NCBI RefSeq assembly: GCF_014653175.1
Contig: NZ_BNAG01000002.1
Coordinates: 248,001 to 312,000 of the forward strand
DNA length: 64,000 nucleotides
Source: Roseivirga thermotolerans
GTDB lineage: Bacteria; Bacteroidota; Bacteroidia; Cytophagales; Cyclobacteriaceae
Direction of reading: 5' to 3'
Part shown: piece after piece, positions 28,092-37,200 of the stretch
Layout of the letters: each line of letters begins with the position of its first letter
Numbering within the stretch: position 1 is the stretch's first letter
Program-made: the position numbers and the translations under genes
Notes under the pieces: generated by a model
The model's input: the letters and a program-made list of their open reading frames with translations, nothing else
Told to the model about the DNA's origin: nothing
The model's database searches: none

Positions 28092-29246
28092 ATGCGTTCA
28101 ACACAGGCAAACTCTGGCCGGTTAGGAGTGGAGAATGCAACCCTGTCGTTGAGGCCAACAGTTCGATCTTCTTTGGCCATGACGCTCGGAGGCATGGCCG
28201 ATGCTTTTCTCTATGCCTACCTGCCTTTAAATGCTACAACCTTAGAGTTAAACGCCTTTTCAGTAGGAGTCATATTAAGCATTAATAAGTTTGTCCGGGT
28301 TTTATCAAATCGATGGGTCAATGCTCTGGCCGCGGTCACAGGACTTAAGCATATTGTAAGTATGGCAATCTGTTTGGCAGCTCTCACCTCAATGTCTTAT
28401 GCCTTTGAAATGCCTTTATGGTTTTGGTTGCTTGTGCGGGTTGTTTGGGGAATCAGCTACTCCATGTTTCGATTTGCTTCGGTTCAGTATGTACAAGTAG
28501 CACCGCACAAAGGAGAAGCCCTGGGTATAGCTACATCGATTAAAGAGCTTGGGCCGGTGCTTGCCTATTGGTTTGGACCAATAGTACTAGCAACATGGGG
28601 GGCTTCACAGGTATTCCTTACTTCTGCCGTGGCCACGCTCATGGGGATGGCATTACTCCACAACCTTCCAAATCCTAAGGCTAAGGTAGTGCTAAAAGAA
28701 GTCGTACGTTTTCAAAAGCCCAATTGGCTCGATGCATGGGTATTTATTTCGTCCTTTCTAATCGATGGATTTGTGGTAGTGACAGTTAGCATACTGCTGC
28801 GGTCCCATGCCAATTTCTGGTCGGAACATGTGCTGATGAATACGGCAATTTTTATCTCTATTAGAAGGGTTTTTCAGATTATACTGGCTCCTTTAACAGG
28901 CTCTGCTATTAGGCGTTACGGTCATAGACTGGTGTTTGCCTTATCTTCTGTGTTGATATGCATTGCCTTAGGCTTTATGGCCGGAGGGATTGTAGTTGAG
29001 GCTTTAGTAATAGTGTTCGCAGCCGCTGCGGTCAATAATGTTTGCATGCCTTTGTTTGCTTTGCAAAGAAGTTCAACCCGGGAGAATTACAATGCGTTTG
29101 CCAAGCTCTCAACAGCTAAAGACATAGGTGCTGCAGTAGGGGCATTGATTGGCCTACCCTTGGTTGGTGTAGTTGAGCCCCGGTGGATATTTAGTGTGTT
29201 GTGTGTTGGCTCTATCTATACTCTGTATCGGGTGCTAAGACGATAA
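28092..29246 (+). CDS. Major facilitator superfamily transporter
   Basis: A 384-residue inner-membrane protein with about 11-12 hydrophobic segments in two halves, separated by a charged loop near residue 200 (KEVVRFQKPNW). The N-half contains the typical MFS layout with short positively charged loops (NKFVRVLSNRW). No specific subfamily is recognised. Its ATG directly follows the TAG of the flavoprotein gene with no gap, so the two are translationally coupled and should act in one pathway: oxidation or reduction of a compound by the flavoprotein, then export. Substrate unknown. Confidence 0.8.
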   Translation: MRSTQANSGRLGVENATLSLRPTVRSSLAMTLGGMADAFLYAYLPLNATTLELNAFSVGVILSINKFVRVLSNRWVNALAAVTGLKHIVSMAICLAALTSMSYAFEMPLWFWLLVRVVWGISYSMFRFASVQYVQVAPHKGEALGIATSIKELGPVLAYWFGPIVLATWGASQVFLTSAVATLMGMALLHNLPNPKAKVVLKEVVRFQKPNWLDAWVFISSFLIDGFVVVTVSILLRSHANFWSEHVLMNTAIFISIRRVFQIILAPLTGSAIRRYGHRLVFALSSVLICIALGFMAGGIVVEALVIVFAAAAVNNVCMPLFALQRSSTRENYNAFAKLSTAKDIGAAVGALIGLPLVGVVEPRWIFSVLCVGSIYTLYRVLRR

Positions 29247-29365
29247 ACTACGAACAATGGGGAATGAGAGGAGAGACCGGAAGGGAAGTAGCGGCTGTTT
29301 TTATATGGCTGAATCAATGCACAGAGAGCAATTGGCCGATAGAAGAAGGAGGCTTGGGAAGAAGG

Positions 29366-29833
29366 TTAGGCCGGAGAGCTGCTTTTAACTCTAAATCTCA
29401 TTTTGTTTAAAAGCTGGTTGAGTATGAGCAGTTCTTTTTCCGACAGATTGTCCATCTCCGCATCCAGTTGGGGCATGTGGGTATTAACTTGTTGCAGCAG
29501 TTTTTGTCCACTTTCGGCAATAAAAACCTGAACCAAACGGCCATCGTGCGGGCAAGGTCTTTTCCAAATCAGGCCTTTGCTACACAAACGATCAACCAAT
29601 CGAGAGGTGTCGGCATTACTTACAATCATTCGTTCCCTGATCTCTTTGGTGCTAATAGGCTCCGGAAATTGTTTATCGAGAATAGAAAGCACATTGAATT
29701 GCTGTTGAGTAATATCATAGGGCTTCAGAAAAGCCGAAATTTTTTCGCCCAACCAGGCTGCAGTATACTGAAGATTTACGCGCAACCTCTGTTGTTCATT
29801 AAGGAACTCACCATTTTTTAACTGTTCTTCCAT
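29366..29833 (-). CDS. MarR family transcriptional regulator
   Basis: A 155-residue winged-helix dimer-type regulator. Helices near residues 25-45 are followed by the DNA-binding region (ISTKEIRERMIVSNADTSRLVDRL, about 75-98) and the wing (KRPCPHDGRLVQVFI), with the conserved DGR. MarR proteins usually repress nearby genes and release DNA on binding phenolic compounds or on thiol oxidation. A single Cys in the wing (Cys-Pro, near 107) could be redox-sensitive. The gene is convergent with the MFS gene and follows the AhpD-like gene on the same strand. A palindrome 44 bases upstream is a candidate own operator. Confidence 0.88.
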   Translation of the reverse strand: MEEQLKNGEFLNEQQRLRVNLQYTAAWLGEKISAFLKPYDITQQQFNVLSILDKQFPEPISTKEIRERMIVSNADTSRLVDRLCSKGLIWKRPCPHDGRLVQVFIAESGQKLLQQVNTHMPQLDAEMDNLSEKELLILNQLLNKMRFRVKSSSPA

Positions 29834-29876
29834 AGTGGGGCGTTTTCTTGGCTACTCGAACGATTTTTAAATATAC

Positions 29877-29892
29877 TAATGTTCCCACATTA
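29877..29892. promoter_or_regulatory. Candidate MarR operator
   Basis: TAATGT (29877-29882), TCCC, ACATTA (29887-29892) is a 16-base palindrome with perfect 6-base arms upstream of the marR start. The flanking minus-strand TATATTTA is one base from the -7 consensus. The size suits a MarR dimer site. Confidence 0.4.
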
Positions 29893-30018
29893 ATAAAGCT
29901 CTTGGCTGGTGGTGCTTCGCTGTGATTGCCTATGAACAAAGAGAGCCACCCGACTAAGCCGGGCAGCCCTCAACCAACACACACTTAACTCTACCTTTAA
30001 TGGTTTTCGTCTATGCTT

Positions 30019-30573
30019 TTAAGCATTAATAGCCTCTTCTAAGGGCTGTGCTTCAGGAAAGTCTATGGCAAAATCAAATAGATTGTGCACGTAATTGGCA
30101 AGGGTTTTACTCGCCACAAGGGCAACCAGGTCTACCAGGGCTGCCTGATCATATCCCTGAGCCAAAAATTCTTCTACTTTATCTTCTGAGGCTCTTCCAC
30201 GATTTTCTACAAGGCTCTTGGCTAAACCAACAATGGCGTTCAGTTTGGCATCGGAAGAGCGACCTTGTCTTAGTGCTATGGTTTCTTCTTCTGTAAAGCC
30301 ATTCATTTTCCCCAGAGTGGTGTGTGCTGCCTGGCAATAAGTGCAACCATTGACTTGAGAAACAACCAGGTTTACGGCTTCACGCTGTTTTGCATTGAAT
30401 GTGCCTTGGGCTTGTGCATCCTGAAAGGTTAGGTAAGAAGCAAGGGCATTGCCGGAGTATCCTATAGAGGCATATAGATTAGGCACCATGCCTAGCTTTT
30501 TCTCTAGTGCATCGAAAAGTTGCTGACTCTCAACACTAACCTCATCTCGGGTGGGTACATTAAATGTTCTCAT
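30019..30573 (-). CDS. AhpD-like/carboxymuconolactone decarboxylase family protein
   Basis: A 184-residue protein of the alkylhydroperoxidase AhpD core family. The redox motif CTYCQAAH near residues 97-104 has the CxxC and following His of peroxidase-type members. The N-terminal PTRDEVSVESQQLFDALEKKLG and GNALASYLTFQDAQ are typical of the peroxidase-related branch. It probably reduces organic peroxides or disulfides with an electron donor not visible here. The gene lies between marR and doxX on the minus strand. Its upstream region has a repeated AATGTTT(G/A)AA motif that partly resembles the candidate MarR operator, suggesting joint control. Confidence 0.85.
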   Translation of the reverse strand: MRTFNVPTRDEVSVESQQLFDALEKKLGMVPNLYASIGYSGNALASYLTFQDAQAQGTFNAKQREAVNLVVSQVNGCTYCQAAHTTLGKMNGFTEEETIALRQGRSSDAKLNAIVGLAKSLVENRGRASEDKVEEFLAQGYDQAALVDLVALVASKTLANYVHNLFDFAIDFPEAQPLEEAINA

Positions 30574-30717
30574 AATTGTTTGTTTAATTTTTTCGAAGTT
30601 CAGGAGGTTAACTGGTGTTTAAACATTAAAGTTCAAACATTGAAAATAAAATTATGAAACATTTATAGTATGTTGATTTTCAGGTCTTTATTGTTTGAGT
30701 GAATACACGGCTTGTTA

Positions 30718-31065
30718 TTAGGTATACAGCCAGGCCCAGTATATGAGCACAAACTGTAGGGGGAGTCTCAGCCAAAGTGCGACTTTGTACCAGCTTTTTT
30801 TACCCTTATAAGAAGTGAGCATGTAGAGGTTGGCCGGAAATACGGCTAGCAGCGTGGCAATAAGACCCCAAGCTCCAATGTTTTGAGTGCTTGGGATAAG
30901 CAATAGGGCTCCAAAAAGTGCTTCAAACAGGCCACTGAGATAAACCAGTATTCGGTGGAGTGGGAGGTAAGGGGGCATTATTTTCATATACAGCTTGGGC
31001 TTTACAAAGTGCATTAGCCCGGCCATGATATAAACAACCCCCATTAAGATTTTTCCTATGTCCAT
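30718..31065 (-). CDS. DoxX family membrane protein
   Basis: A 115-residue inner-membrane protein with four hydrophobic segments (about 3-20, 42-60, 65-85 and 95-113) and the DoxX-type pattern: GVVYIMAGLMHFVKP, then PPYLPLHRILVYLSGLFEALFGALLL. DoxX-like proteins are often found with thiol or peroxide stress genes, but their biochemistry is poorly defined. The start ATG shares one base with the stop of the TlpA-like gene (TAATG), so the two are translationally coupled. Confidence 0.82.
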   Translation of the reverse strand: MDIGKILMGVVYIMAGLMHFVKPKLYMKIMPPYLPLHRILVYLSGLFEALFGALLLIPSTQNIGAWGLIATLLAVFPANLYMLTSYKGKKSWYKVALWLRLPLQFVLIYWAWLYT

Positions 31066-32090
31066 TACTTTAGAACCTCTTTGAGGCTCGAACGTTTGTT
31101 AATGAGTTCCGGAATTTCGTCTATTTTCGGATTGATTGCCAGAATTTCGCCATCCGGGCTGATCAAATAATAGAATGGAAGAAAAACAACTCCTAGCTGT
31201 TCCAGAAAAGGATTTTGAAACCCTTTTTCAGCAAAAGCCTGTTTCCATGGGTAATTCTTATTATTCAGGTGTTTTAAAGGAAATTCCTTGTTGGAGTCGA
31301 TCGATACTGCAAGCACTTCCAATTTTCCTTCTAATTCCTCGTAAACTGGCAGTAATGATCCAAACCCTTTAATGCAAGGAGCGCACCAGGTAGCCCAGAA
31401 GTCTATCAGAACATACCTATCCGAAAAACTGTTTTGGGTATAAGTTTCACCATTGAACCCTTCAAAGGAGAAGTCGGGAAAAGGATCTCCCGGGTTTATT
31501 CGTTCCTGTCGGTCTAAAGAGAGCATAACGGACTTCAGGTCTAGCGGATCGAGAAGGGTGGTGTCTATGGTAGATAATAGTTGCTGTGACTGATCAATGG
31601 TAATAAAGTCACTGGTGACTACTTCTGAAGTAAGTTCTGCTATAAATTCGTTTCTGGGATAGAGTTTAGTTATGGAGTCCATGTATAAGTAAAGGGCATT
31701 GCCTCTCAGTTTTTGCTCATCCTCCATAATTCCTTCAAGGTCGCTAAGAATTTGCTTCATTTGGCTGTTTGTGGAGCTGTGTACTTCAACGAGCCTAATG
31801 AATGGCTCTTTATAAGTTGTTTTAAGCGATATTTCCTCATTGTTTAAGAAGAATTGTGCGCTGTATATTCCATCGGCCTTATGAGTAATGGTGGCGTTAC
31901 GTACGTGCTCAACCGACCCCGTAAATTCAAACCGTCCATCTTCTGTAAGCGTACTGTCTACGTAATTTCCATAGCGAAGAAATACATAGCCCTCATAGTT
32001 TTCAATGGTACCCTGGATATTGAATTCTGGTTTAGAATTACATGAGCAAATTAGAAGTAGAACAAACAGGAATAGAGTAGATTTTGTCAT
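31065..32090 (-). CDS. TlpA-type thioredoxin-fold lipoprotein with DUF4369-like N-terminus
   Basis: A 341-residue predicted lipoprotein with lipobox LICSC (Cys16 region). Residues 23-100 resemble the DUF4369 domain that Bacteroidota commonly put in front of thioredoxins (FNIQGTIENYEG). A helical middle follows, and residues 200-330 form a TlpA/AhpC-like thioredoxin domain with active site WCAPC in FWATWCAPC. It should act as a membrane-anchored periplasmic thiol-disulfide reductase. It is coupled to doxX (one-base overlap) and precedes the AhpD-like gene on the same strand, giving a thiol/peroxide stress theme. Confidence 0.87.
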   Translation of the reverse strand: MTKSTLFLFVLLLICSCNSKPEFNIQGTIENYEGYVFLRYGNYVDSTLTEDGRFEFTGSVEHVRNATITHKADGIYSAQFFLNNEEISLKTTYKEPFIRLVEVHSSTNSQMKQILSDLEGIMEDEQKLRGNALYLYMDSITKLYPRNEFIAELTSEVVTSDFITIDQSQQLLSTIDTTLLDPLDLKSVMLSLDRQERINPGDPFPDFSFEGFNGETYTQNSFSDRYVLIDFWATWCAPCIKGFGSLLPVYEELEGKLEVLAVSIDSNKEFPLKHLNNKNYPWKQAFAEKGFQNPFLEQLGVVFLPFYYLISPDGEILAINPKIDEIPELINKRSSLKEVLK

Positions 32091-32134
32091 AATGGTGCGT
32101 TTTTGTTTAAGTTAATAATTGTTGAAAGCTTTTT

Positions 32135-32178
32135 AAAAGCAAAAATCCGACCTGTTTATACAAGCCGGATTTTTGCGT
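32135..32178 (-). terminator. Terminator of the M1 peptidase gene
   Basis: The 11-base arms 32139-32149 and 32166-32176 form a stem (GCAAAAATCCG) with a 16-base loop. On the minus strand the stem ends in a T-rich run. It lies 20 bases after the M1 peptidase stop. Confidence 0.75.
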
Positions 32179-32196
32179 TTGCAGGCAAGAGCCTTA

Positions 32197-34080
32197 TTAT
32201 TTTTTGCTATCGATAGCTTCCGCTTTCCAAACGTTGTTCTCGCGGTTCACATCGGCCATTCGTCCCGATGGGTCGATTTCAACGGAGGCAATCTCCGAGG
32301 CTGGTCTATTGATAGTAAATTCATAAGTAGGGTGAGTCCATGGCCAGTCAGGGTGTACCACGCGCGGGTCGTTGGTTTCGGCTGGTTTTTCACCTCGCAT
32401 CATGCGCAACGCCATGTAGTGTACCTCTTTGGTCCCATCCTTGTAAGTTACGACTACGTCCATTGGCATAGGCATTAACCCAACTCTTTCGAGTGTAACT
32501 TTGGTGCGGTTGTTTTCGCCAACTACTTGTTTCACTCCGTAGTCAATGGTTTTAGTAGTGTACACAAAATACTCATTGTACCAGTCTAGCTCCAGACCTG
32601 AAACACGCTCAAATACGCGTAGAACATCGTTCGGATTAGGGTGTTTAAACTTCCATGTTTCAAAATACTCTAAGAGTCCTTTGTTAAGGGCTTTCTCTCC
32701 AATTACATAGCCCATCTGGCTCATCCAAACGGAGCCTTTACTATAAGCAGCTGCTCCGTAGGCACCATTTAGATGGTAGTGATCTGAATGAGTGCTTAGA
32801 GGCTCTTCTACTCCGCTGGTGGCCAATCTCAGGTAACCACCATTGGCGGGCATTCCCAAGTTCTCAATAGTTTCTTCGGCTGTATCGCGACCCGCTATGT
32901 GGCTTATGATGCGAGAAGTGGCATAAGAAGTAAACCCTTCGTCCATCCAGGGGTGCAGGGCTTCGTTGTTACCCAATACTCCATGGTACCAATCGTGCAT
33001 GGCTTCATGCACAGTTACACCTAGCAGACTACCTCGCATACCTGTAATCATGGTAGACATTGGGTACTCCATGCCTCCGTCACCTCCCTGAATAACAGAG
33101 AACTGCTTGTAAGGGTATTGGCCGAAGTGTTTATTGGCATATTCAAAAGCTTTTTCAGCCAAAGGCATGAGCTTTTCCCAGTTTTCTTCATTCTGACCTT
33201 TTTGGTGGAAGAAGTGAAGCTCCATTCCGTTTTTCATGGTCAGCTTGTCGTGAATGTAGTCTGGGTCGGCTGCCCAGGCAAAATCATGAACATTAGGAGC
33301 CACAAAGTGCCATGTAAGCTTACCATTCTTCACTTTTTGTTTTACGGTTTGTCCTTTGTCTTCATATCCGTGGCCAATTTCTAGTGGGTTCTGAAGATAA
33401 CCGGTACCACCAACAACATAGTCTTTGTCAATCGAAATTTTTACCTCAAAGTCGCCCCATACCCCATAGAACTCGCGGCCTATATATTCATCGGCATGCC
33501 AGCCCTGATAGTCATACTCGGCCAGTTTAGGAAACCACTGAGTCATGGTGTAGCGTACGCCCTCGGCATTGTCTCTTCCGGTTCTGCGAATTTGTACCGG
33601 AACCTGACCTTCAAAGTTCATGTCAAAGGTTACTTTTTGTCCCGGTTTAATGGGCTCATTGAGTGAAACTTCGAGTACTGTGCCTTCTACCTTATACGTT
33701 ACATCTTTGCCGTTTTGCTTTAGGGAAAGAATTTTTTGGTAGCCTATTTCATCGTCAGAGAGTTTAGAGATTCTATCGCCCACTCTTCTGTCTGGGTCAT
33801 CAATGGTTCTGGATCGTACGTCCATCATGCTTCCCGGCTGGAAAGCATTAAAATATAGGTGATAGAACACCTTGTCCAGTTCATCAGGAGAGTTGTTGGT
33901 ATATTCCAGTTTTTGTACTCCCGTAAATCGGTTGGTATTTACGTCCATGTCTATTTCCATGTAGTACTTGGCATATTGCTGCCATCGCTCATGGTCTTTT
34001 CTATCGGCCTTCTTCTGGGCAAATGCCACTGAAACTGACAGGCCACAAAGCAGTATTATCGCTTTAAGTTTCATATTCAT
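32197..34080 (-). CDS. Secreted M1 family metallopeptidase (gluzincin)
   Basis: A 627-residue exported peptidase with a signal peptide ending near AFAQ (residue 21). The N-terminal part (40-230) is the beta-saddle domain. The catalytic part contains GGMEYP (335-340, in the position of the aminopeptidase GAMEN motif), the zinc site HEAMH (358-362) and the distal Glu381 in DEGF, all intact. The GGMEYP variant is typical of Bacteroidota M1 paralogues of about this size that lack the long C-terminal ERAP domain. It probably removes N-terminal residues from peptides in the periplasm. It is a single-gene unit with its own terminator. Confidence 0.9.
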   Translation of the reverse strand: MNMKLKAIILLCGLSVSVAFAQKKADRKDHERWQQYAKYYMEIDMDVNTNRFTGVQKLEYTNNSPDELDKVFYHLYFNAFQPGSMMDVRSRTIDDPDRRVGDRISKLSDDEIGYQKILSLKQNGKDVTYKVEGTVLEVSLNEPIKPGQKVTFDMNFEGQVPVQIRRTGRDNAEGVRYTMTQWFPKLAEYDYQGWHADEYIGREFYGVWGDFEVKISIDKDYVVGGTGYLQNPLEIGHGYEDKGQTVKQKVKNGKLTWHFVAPNVHDFAWAADPDYIHDKLTMKNGMELHFFHQKGQNEENWEKLMPLAEKAFEYANKHFGQYPYKQFSVIQGGDGGMEYPMSTMITGMRGSLLGVTVHEAMHDWYHGVLGNNEALHPWMDEGFTSYATSRIISHIAGRDTAEETIENLGMPANGGYLRLATSGVEEPLSTHSDHYHLNGAYGAAAYSKGSVWMSQMGYVIGEKALNKGLLEYFETWKFKHPNPNDVLRVFERVSGLELDWYNEYFVYTTKTIDYGVKQVVGENNRTKVTLERVGLMPMPMDVVVTYKDGTKEVHYMALRMMRGEKPAETNDPRVVHPDWPWTHPTYEFTINRPASEIASVEIDPSGRMADVNRENNVWKAEAIDSKK

Positions 34081-34264
34081 TTCAATAGGTTTTCAGACTC
34101 GGAAATTATCAAAGTTTGTTTTGCCCAACAAATCAAATGGGTTGAATGGATCGATTATAATTTTAGAAAAAAATTATAGACAAGTATTACTCTTGCTAAG
34201 ACCTTAACTAGTAAGGTTATATGTGATATCTAATGTAATAACAGGGGCGGGTAATTGCCTGCCT

Positions 34265-36340
34265 TTACCTGAGCTTGTAGCGAATCTGAAACTTTACATC
34301 GGTGCGCTGATTGCCTTCAATGGTTTCGAGTCCGCTTCCTATGGTTTTTCTATCGTAATAGCGCGTTCTTGCCCATCTGGCCCACAGGTCTAACTTTCTA
34401 CTCGCTTTGTATTGAATGAGAATGTAGTTTCTAACGCCTTCACCACTATAGGCAGGAATTGAAAAAGAATACAATACATCTCTCTCATAGGCATATTGCC
34501 TGTTGTTTGCTCCCTCAGTATCGAATAGTGCTATGCGGCCACTAAGAATAAGTTTACCGAAATAATACACCGCATCTTGTATAAAGGCATATCCATCATT
34601 CTTTTCTGTATATAGCTGAAAATGGCTGTATTGAACTCTCGATTTTAGTGAAAGGCCGGGAGCCAGCCGATAGTCAAAGTTGACCAAAACCTGCTGCCTG
34701 ACTCCGGGTCTTATTATGGTGTTGCCGGTATCTGTTTCTGTGGCGTTTTCTTCGCGGGTCTTTTTTCTGTATTGAATATAAGAATGGACTTTTGAGTTGG
34801 GTAAGTAGTTGACTCGTAGTAGGTAGTCGTTGCCTTCCGAAGGGGCATTTACCCGGTATCTGAGCCAAGGAAACTGAAAAGAATCGTAGTAGGCCGTTAC
34901 AAAGAGCGATCGGTTCAGGGTGTATTTAAGTCCCCAATAAATACCGCTTTCATTAATGTTGCGGCTTCCTTCTGCAAATGAAGCTCCCCTAAGGGCATGA
35001 AAATCCCGACTGTAGTTGCGCCATAACAGAGCAAAGTCTACCCTGGGAGATAGGGTGGTGGTGAGCCCTAACACTCCGCCTTTTCCTCCACTTTTGGAAA
35101 CACCTGCTTCACCAAAAAACCTGAATTTGTTGATGTTGAAGTTGGCATAAACACTGCCGTTGCTATTGCTTTGGCCCGAAAACTCAAATAGATTGTAGCC
35201 CTGATTGCTACGCTGTATAGGGATGTTAAAGTTGTTGTTGCTGATAACAAAGCCCAGCTGAGTTCTTCCATTCACTTTGAAATGAAGGTTTGCCCCGGCC
35301 ACTGTTTCGGTAATTTGTTTTTTATTATCAATTTCTGATGGAGTGCGGTGGAACCCCGAGGTTTGAATGGATGAAAAATATTGCTCAAAGGTTTCTTCAT
35401 CTTCTTGCAATGCGGCATCTTGTTTTAAGCGTGAGAAAAAAGCGGTTAGGGCTACCTTCTCGGAGAGCGAATATGTAGCCGCAACCCCTCGCAAAAAGCC
35501 ACCTTCTAACACGGAAGTATAAGGCCGAATGCCGAGGTTTACCCTTTCCAGCGTATTGATGGTTTCGGAGCCTTTTCCAATGGCAAAACCTGCTCCAAAT
35601 ATGAGCCCTTGCCCAAATTGCAACTGGTAGTCTCCCACTATTACCTTTTTCCATTGGTTATTATTCTCAAGCATGGCATGTGCAGACCAAAAGTCCATGC
35701 CATAGCGCTTGCTGTCAGGATCCCAAACAATGGCTTCGCCCGGATCTTTTTCGGTAGTAAAGCCAAAGCTAAAATCTCCCGGTTTTGCTACCCGATACCG
35801 AAGGTATTGTTTACCTCTACTACCTGCATAGCGCGTATCGGTGGGAGATTCCGGAGGATCAAAGCCTCTTTTTTTCTCTAAGGTTTGCTCATAACGGTAA
35901 ATGAAGTAGTGGTTTCTTTCGCTCAAAATACGTTGCCAGAGAGGCCGGTTGTCGGTAGTTAGGTCTTGTGCATTTATGGTAATAAATGGTAGAATTTTCT
36001 CTATAGTGGCCAGGTCGAACTCTGGTACTAGTTGAAGCTCATATTCGGTGAGCAGTTTGCCATTGCGAGCAATGTAGGCTTTCAGCGAATCTATTTGTGG
36101 GTCAGAAAGTATGTACAAGCCTCTGAGGTCCTCGATGGAGGCTGTGTTGATGTTTACCGGTGTTTCGTAAAGCAGTAGAAGACGCTCGTACAGGTCTTCA
36201 TAGTTCAGCGATTCTTCTTGAGTATTGAAGAGTGATTCAATAAAAAGCTGTAAATCAAAATTTTCCCGTATTTGGGCCCTTAGTGGAAAATGGCTGATTA
36301 CGAGCAGCAAAATCAAAGCCGGAAGCACCCACTTTTTCAT
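34265..36340 (-). CDS. Helix-hairpin-helix protein with an outer-membrane beta-barrel-like C-terminus
   Basis: A 691-residue exported protein with a signal peptide (1-22). Residues 55-130 contain paired ComEA-type helix-hairpin-helix motifs (NINTASIEDLRGLYIL, then YELQLVPEFD). Residues about 150-691 are a long series of alternating beta strands rich in aromatic residues and Gly, ending in KFQIRYKLR, which resembles an outer-membrane barrel. HhH domains usually bind DNA, yet here they sit in the periplasm. The architecture is widespread in Bacteroidota and has no assigned function; a link to DNA uptake is only a guess. Its start overlaps the stop of the PorV/PorQ-like gene by 4 bases (ATGA). 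Confidence 0.7.
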   Translation of the reverse strand: MKKWVLPALILLLVISHFPLRAQIRENFDLQLFIESLFNTQEESLNYEDLYERLLLLYETPVNINTASIEDLRGLYILSDPQIDSLKAYIARNGKLLTEYELQLVPEFDLATIEKILPFITINAQDLTTDNRPLWQRILSERNHYFIYRYEQTLEKKRGFDPPESPTDTRYAGSRGKQYLRYRVAKPGDFSFGFTTEKDPGEAIVWDPDSKRYGMDFWSAHAMLENNNQWKKVIVGDYQLQFGQGLIFGAGFAIGKGSETINTLERVNLGIRPYTSVLEGGFLRGVAATYSLSEKVALTAFFSRLKQDAALQEDEETFEQYFSSIQTSGFHRTPSEIDNKKQITETVAGANLHFKVNGRTQLGFVISNNNFNIPIQRSNQGYNLFEFSGQSNSNGSVYANFNINKFRFFGEAGVSKSGGKGGVLGLTTTLSPRVDFALLWRNYSRDFHALRGASFAEGSRNINESGIYWGLKYTLNRSLFVTAYYDSFQFPWLRYRVNAPSEGNDYLLRVNYLPNSKVHSYIQYRKKTREENATETDTGNTIIRPGVRQQVLVNFDYRLAPGLSLKSRVQYSHFQLYTEKNDGYAFIQDAVYYFGKLILSGRIALFDTEGANNRQYAYERDVLYSFSIPAYSGEGVRNYILIQYKASRKLDLWARWARTRYYDRKTIGSGLETIEGNQRTDVKFQIRYKLR

Positions 36341-37158
36341 GGTTGCTTAATTTGGTAGCCGAGCCCAAAATTATGCGTAGCGCCTGTGCCGCGGTTAGAG
36401 CGGACGGCATAATTAATCTTAAATTTCTTGAGTGTAAGGCCTGCCCCAAAAGAGTGCCGATTGGTTTGGGTAGAAAAACCTGTTCTCAACTCAAGGTTTT
36501 CCATAAGACCATAGGCTATGCCCAGGCGTAGGTCCGGTTTGTCTTCTACATTCTTATCGCCCTCCATATAAATAGCCAAGGCCTCATCGGGTTGATATTT
36601 GAGCGACAAGCGAATGATAGTTGGCACGCGTTCGCCACTTTCTTCGGCAATTACCGATTGGGTGAAGTTATATACGTGGGCACCAAAATGTAACTGCTCC
36701 GTGAACTCAGCTAATACGCCCATTTCGCCAATAAAAGTGGCCCTTTTGCCAAAACCATCGATATGGTATTGTAATACGCTGGTTTTAGCTCCAAGACTCA
36801 TAATGCCAATTTTTCGGGCAAAACCAAGGCTGGCCATTTGGTTGCTAAAAAGCTCGTCTCCAAAGCGATATACTCCAAAGGAGGCAGTTCCCCAGTTGGT
36901 CTCATGGTTCACAGCGGCCATGACCGTATTAAAGGGGGCAAAGTTGAAAATGGTTTGATAGCTAAAAGCTGCATTAATGCCTTCATTAGCAATAAGCCCG
37001 GCAGGATTATTGAAAACCGACCATTCATTGGCCGTAGAAGCAGATACTCCACCAAGAGCCAGAGAAACAGGGCCTTTGGGAGGAACACCAGCCAATTGTG
37101 CGTTCGCCACAAAGATTAGTTGAATAAATAGAAAAAAAGTGAGTGTTACGCTTCGCAC
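36337..37158 (-). CDS. PorV/PorQ-like outer-membrane barrel protein
   Basis: A 273-residue outer-membrane protein. The GTG start at 37158 gives a clean signal peptide ending VANAQ. The mature start has the PorV/PorQ (UPF0164) pattern: GPVSLALGGVSASTANEWSVFNNPAGLI, followed by amphipathic strands and a C-terminal strand pair (ATHNFGLGYQI). PorV and PorQ belong to the T9SS attachment complex, and other family members have unknown roles. At this length it is closer to PorQ-like short forms, but I cannot decide between PorQ and an uncharacterised paralogue. It overlaps the next gene by 4 bases. Confidence 0.68.
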   Translation of the reverse strand: MRSVTLTFFLFIQLIFVANAQLAGVPPKGPVSLALGGVSASTANEWSVFNNPAGLIANEGINAAFSYQTIFNFAPFNTVMAAVNHETNWGTASFGVYRFGDELFSNQMASLGFARKIGIMSLGAKTSVLQYHIDGFGKRATFIGEMGVLAEFTEQLHFGAHVYNFTQSVIAEESGERVPTIIRLSLKYQPDEALAIYMEGDKNVEDKPDLRLGIAYGLMENLELRTGFSTQTNRHSFGAGLTLKKFKINYAVRSNRGTGATHNFGLGYQIKQP

Positions 37159-37200
37159 TTCCGAATATAGGAAATTAGGGGTTTAGATGGGGAAAATAAT

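Noticed and set aside
28031-28285. An 84-residue plus-strand open frame across the flavoprotein-MFS junction
   Set aside because: It overlaps both genes in another frame and has no motif; the two flanking frames are well supported.
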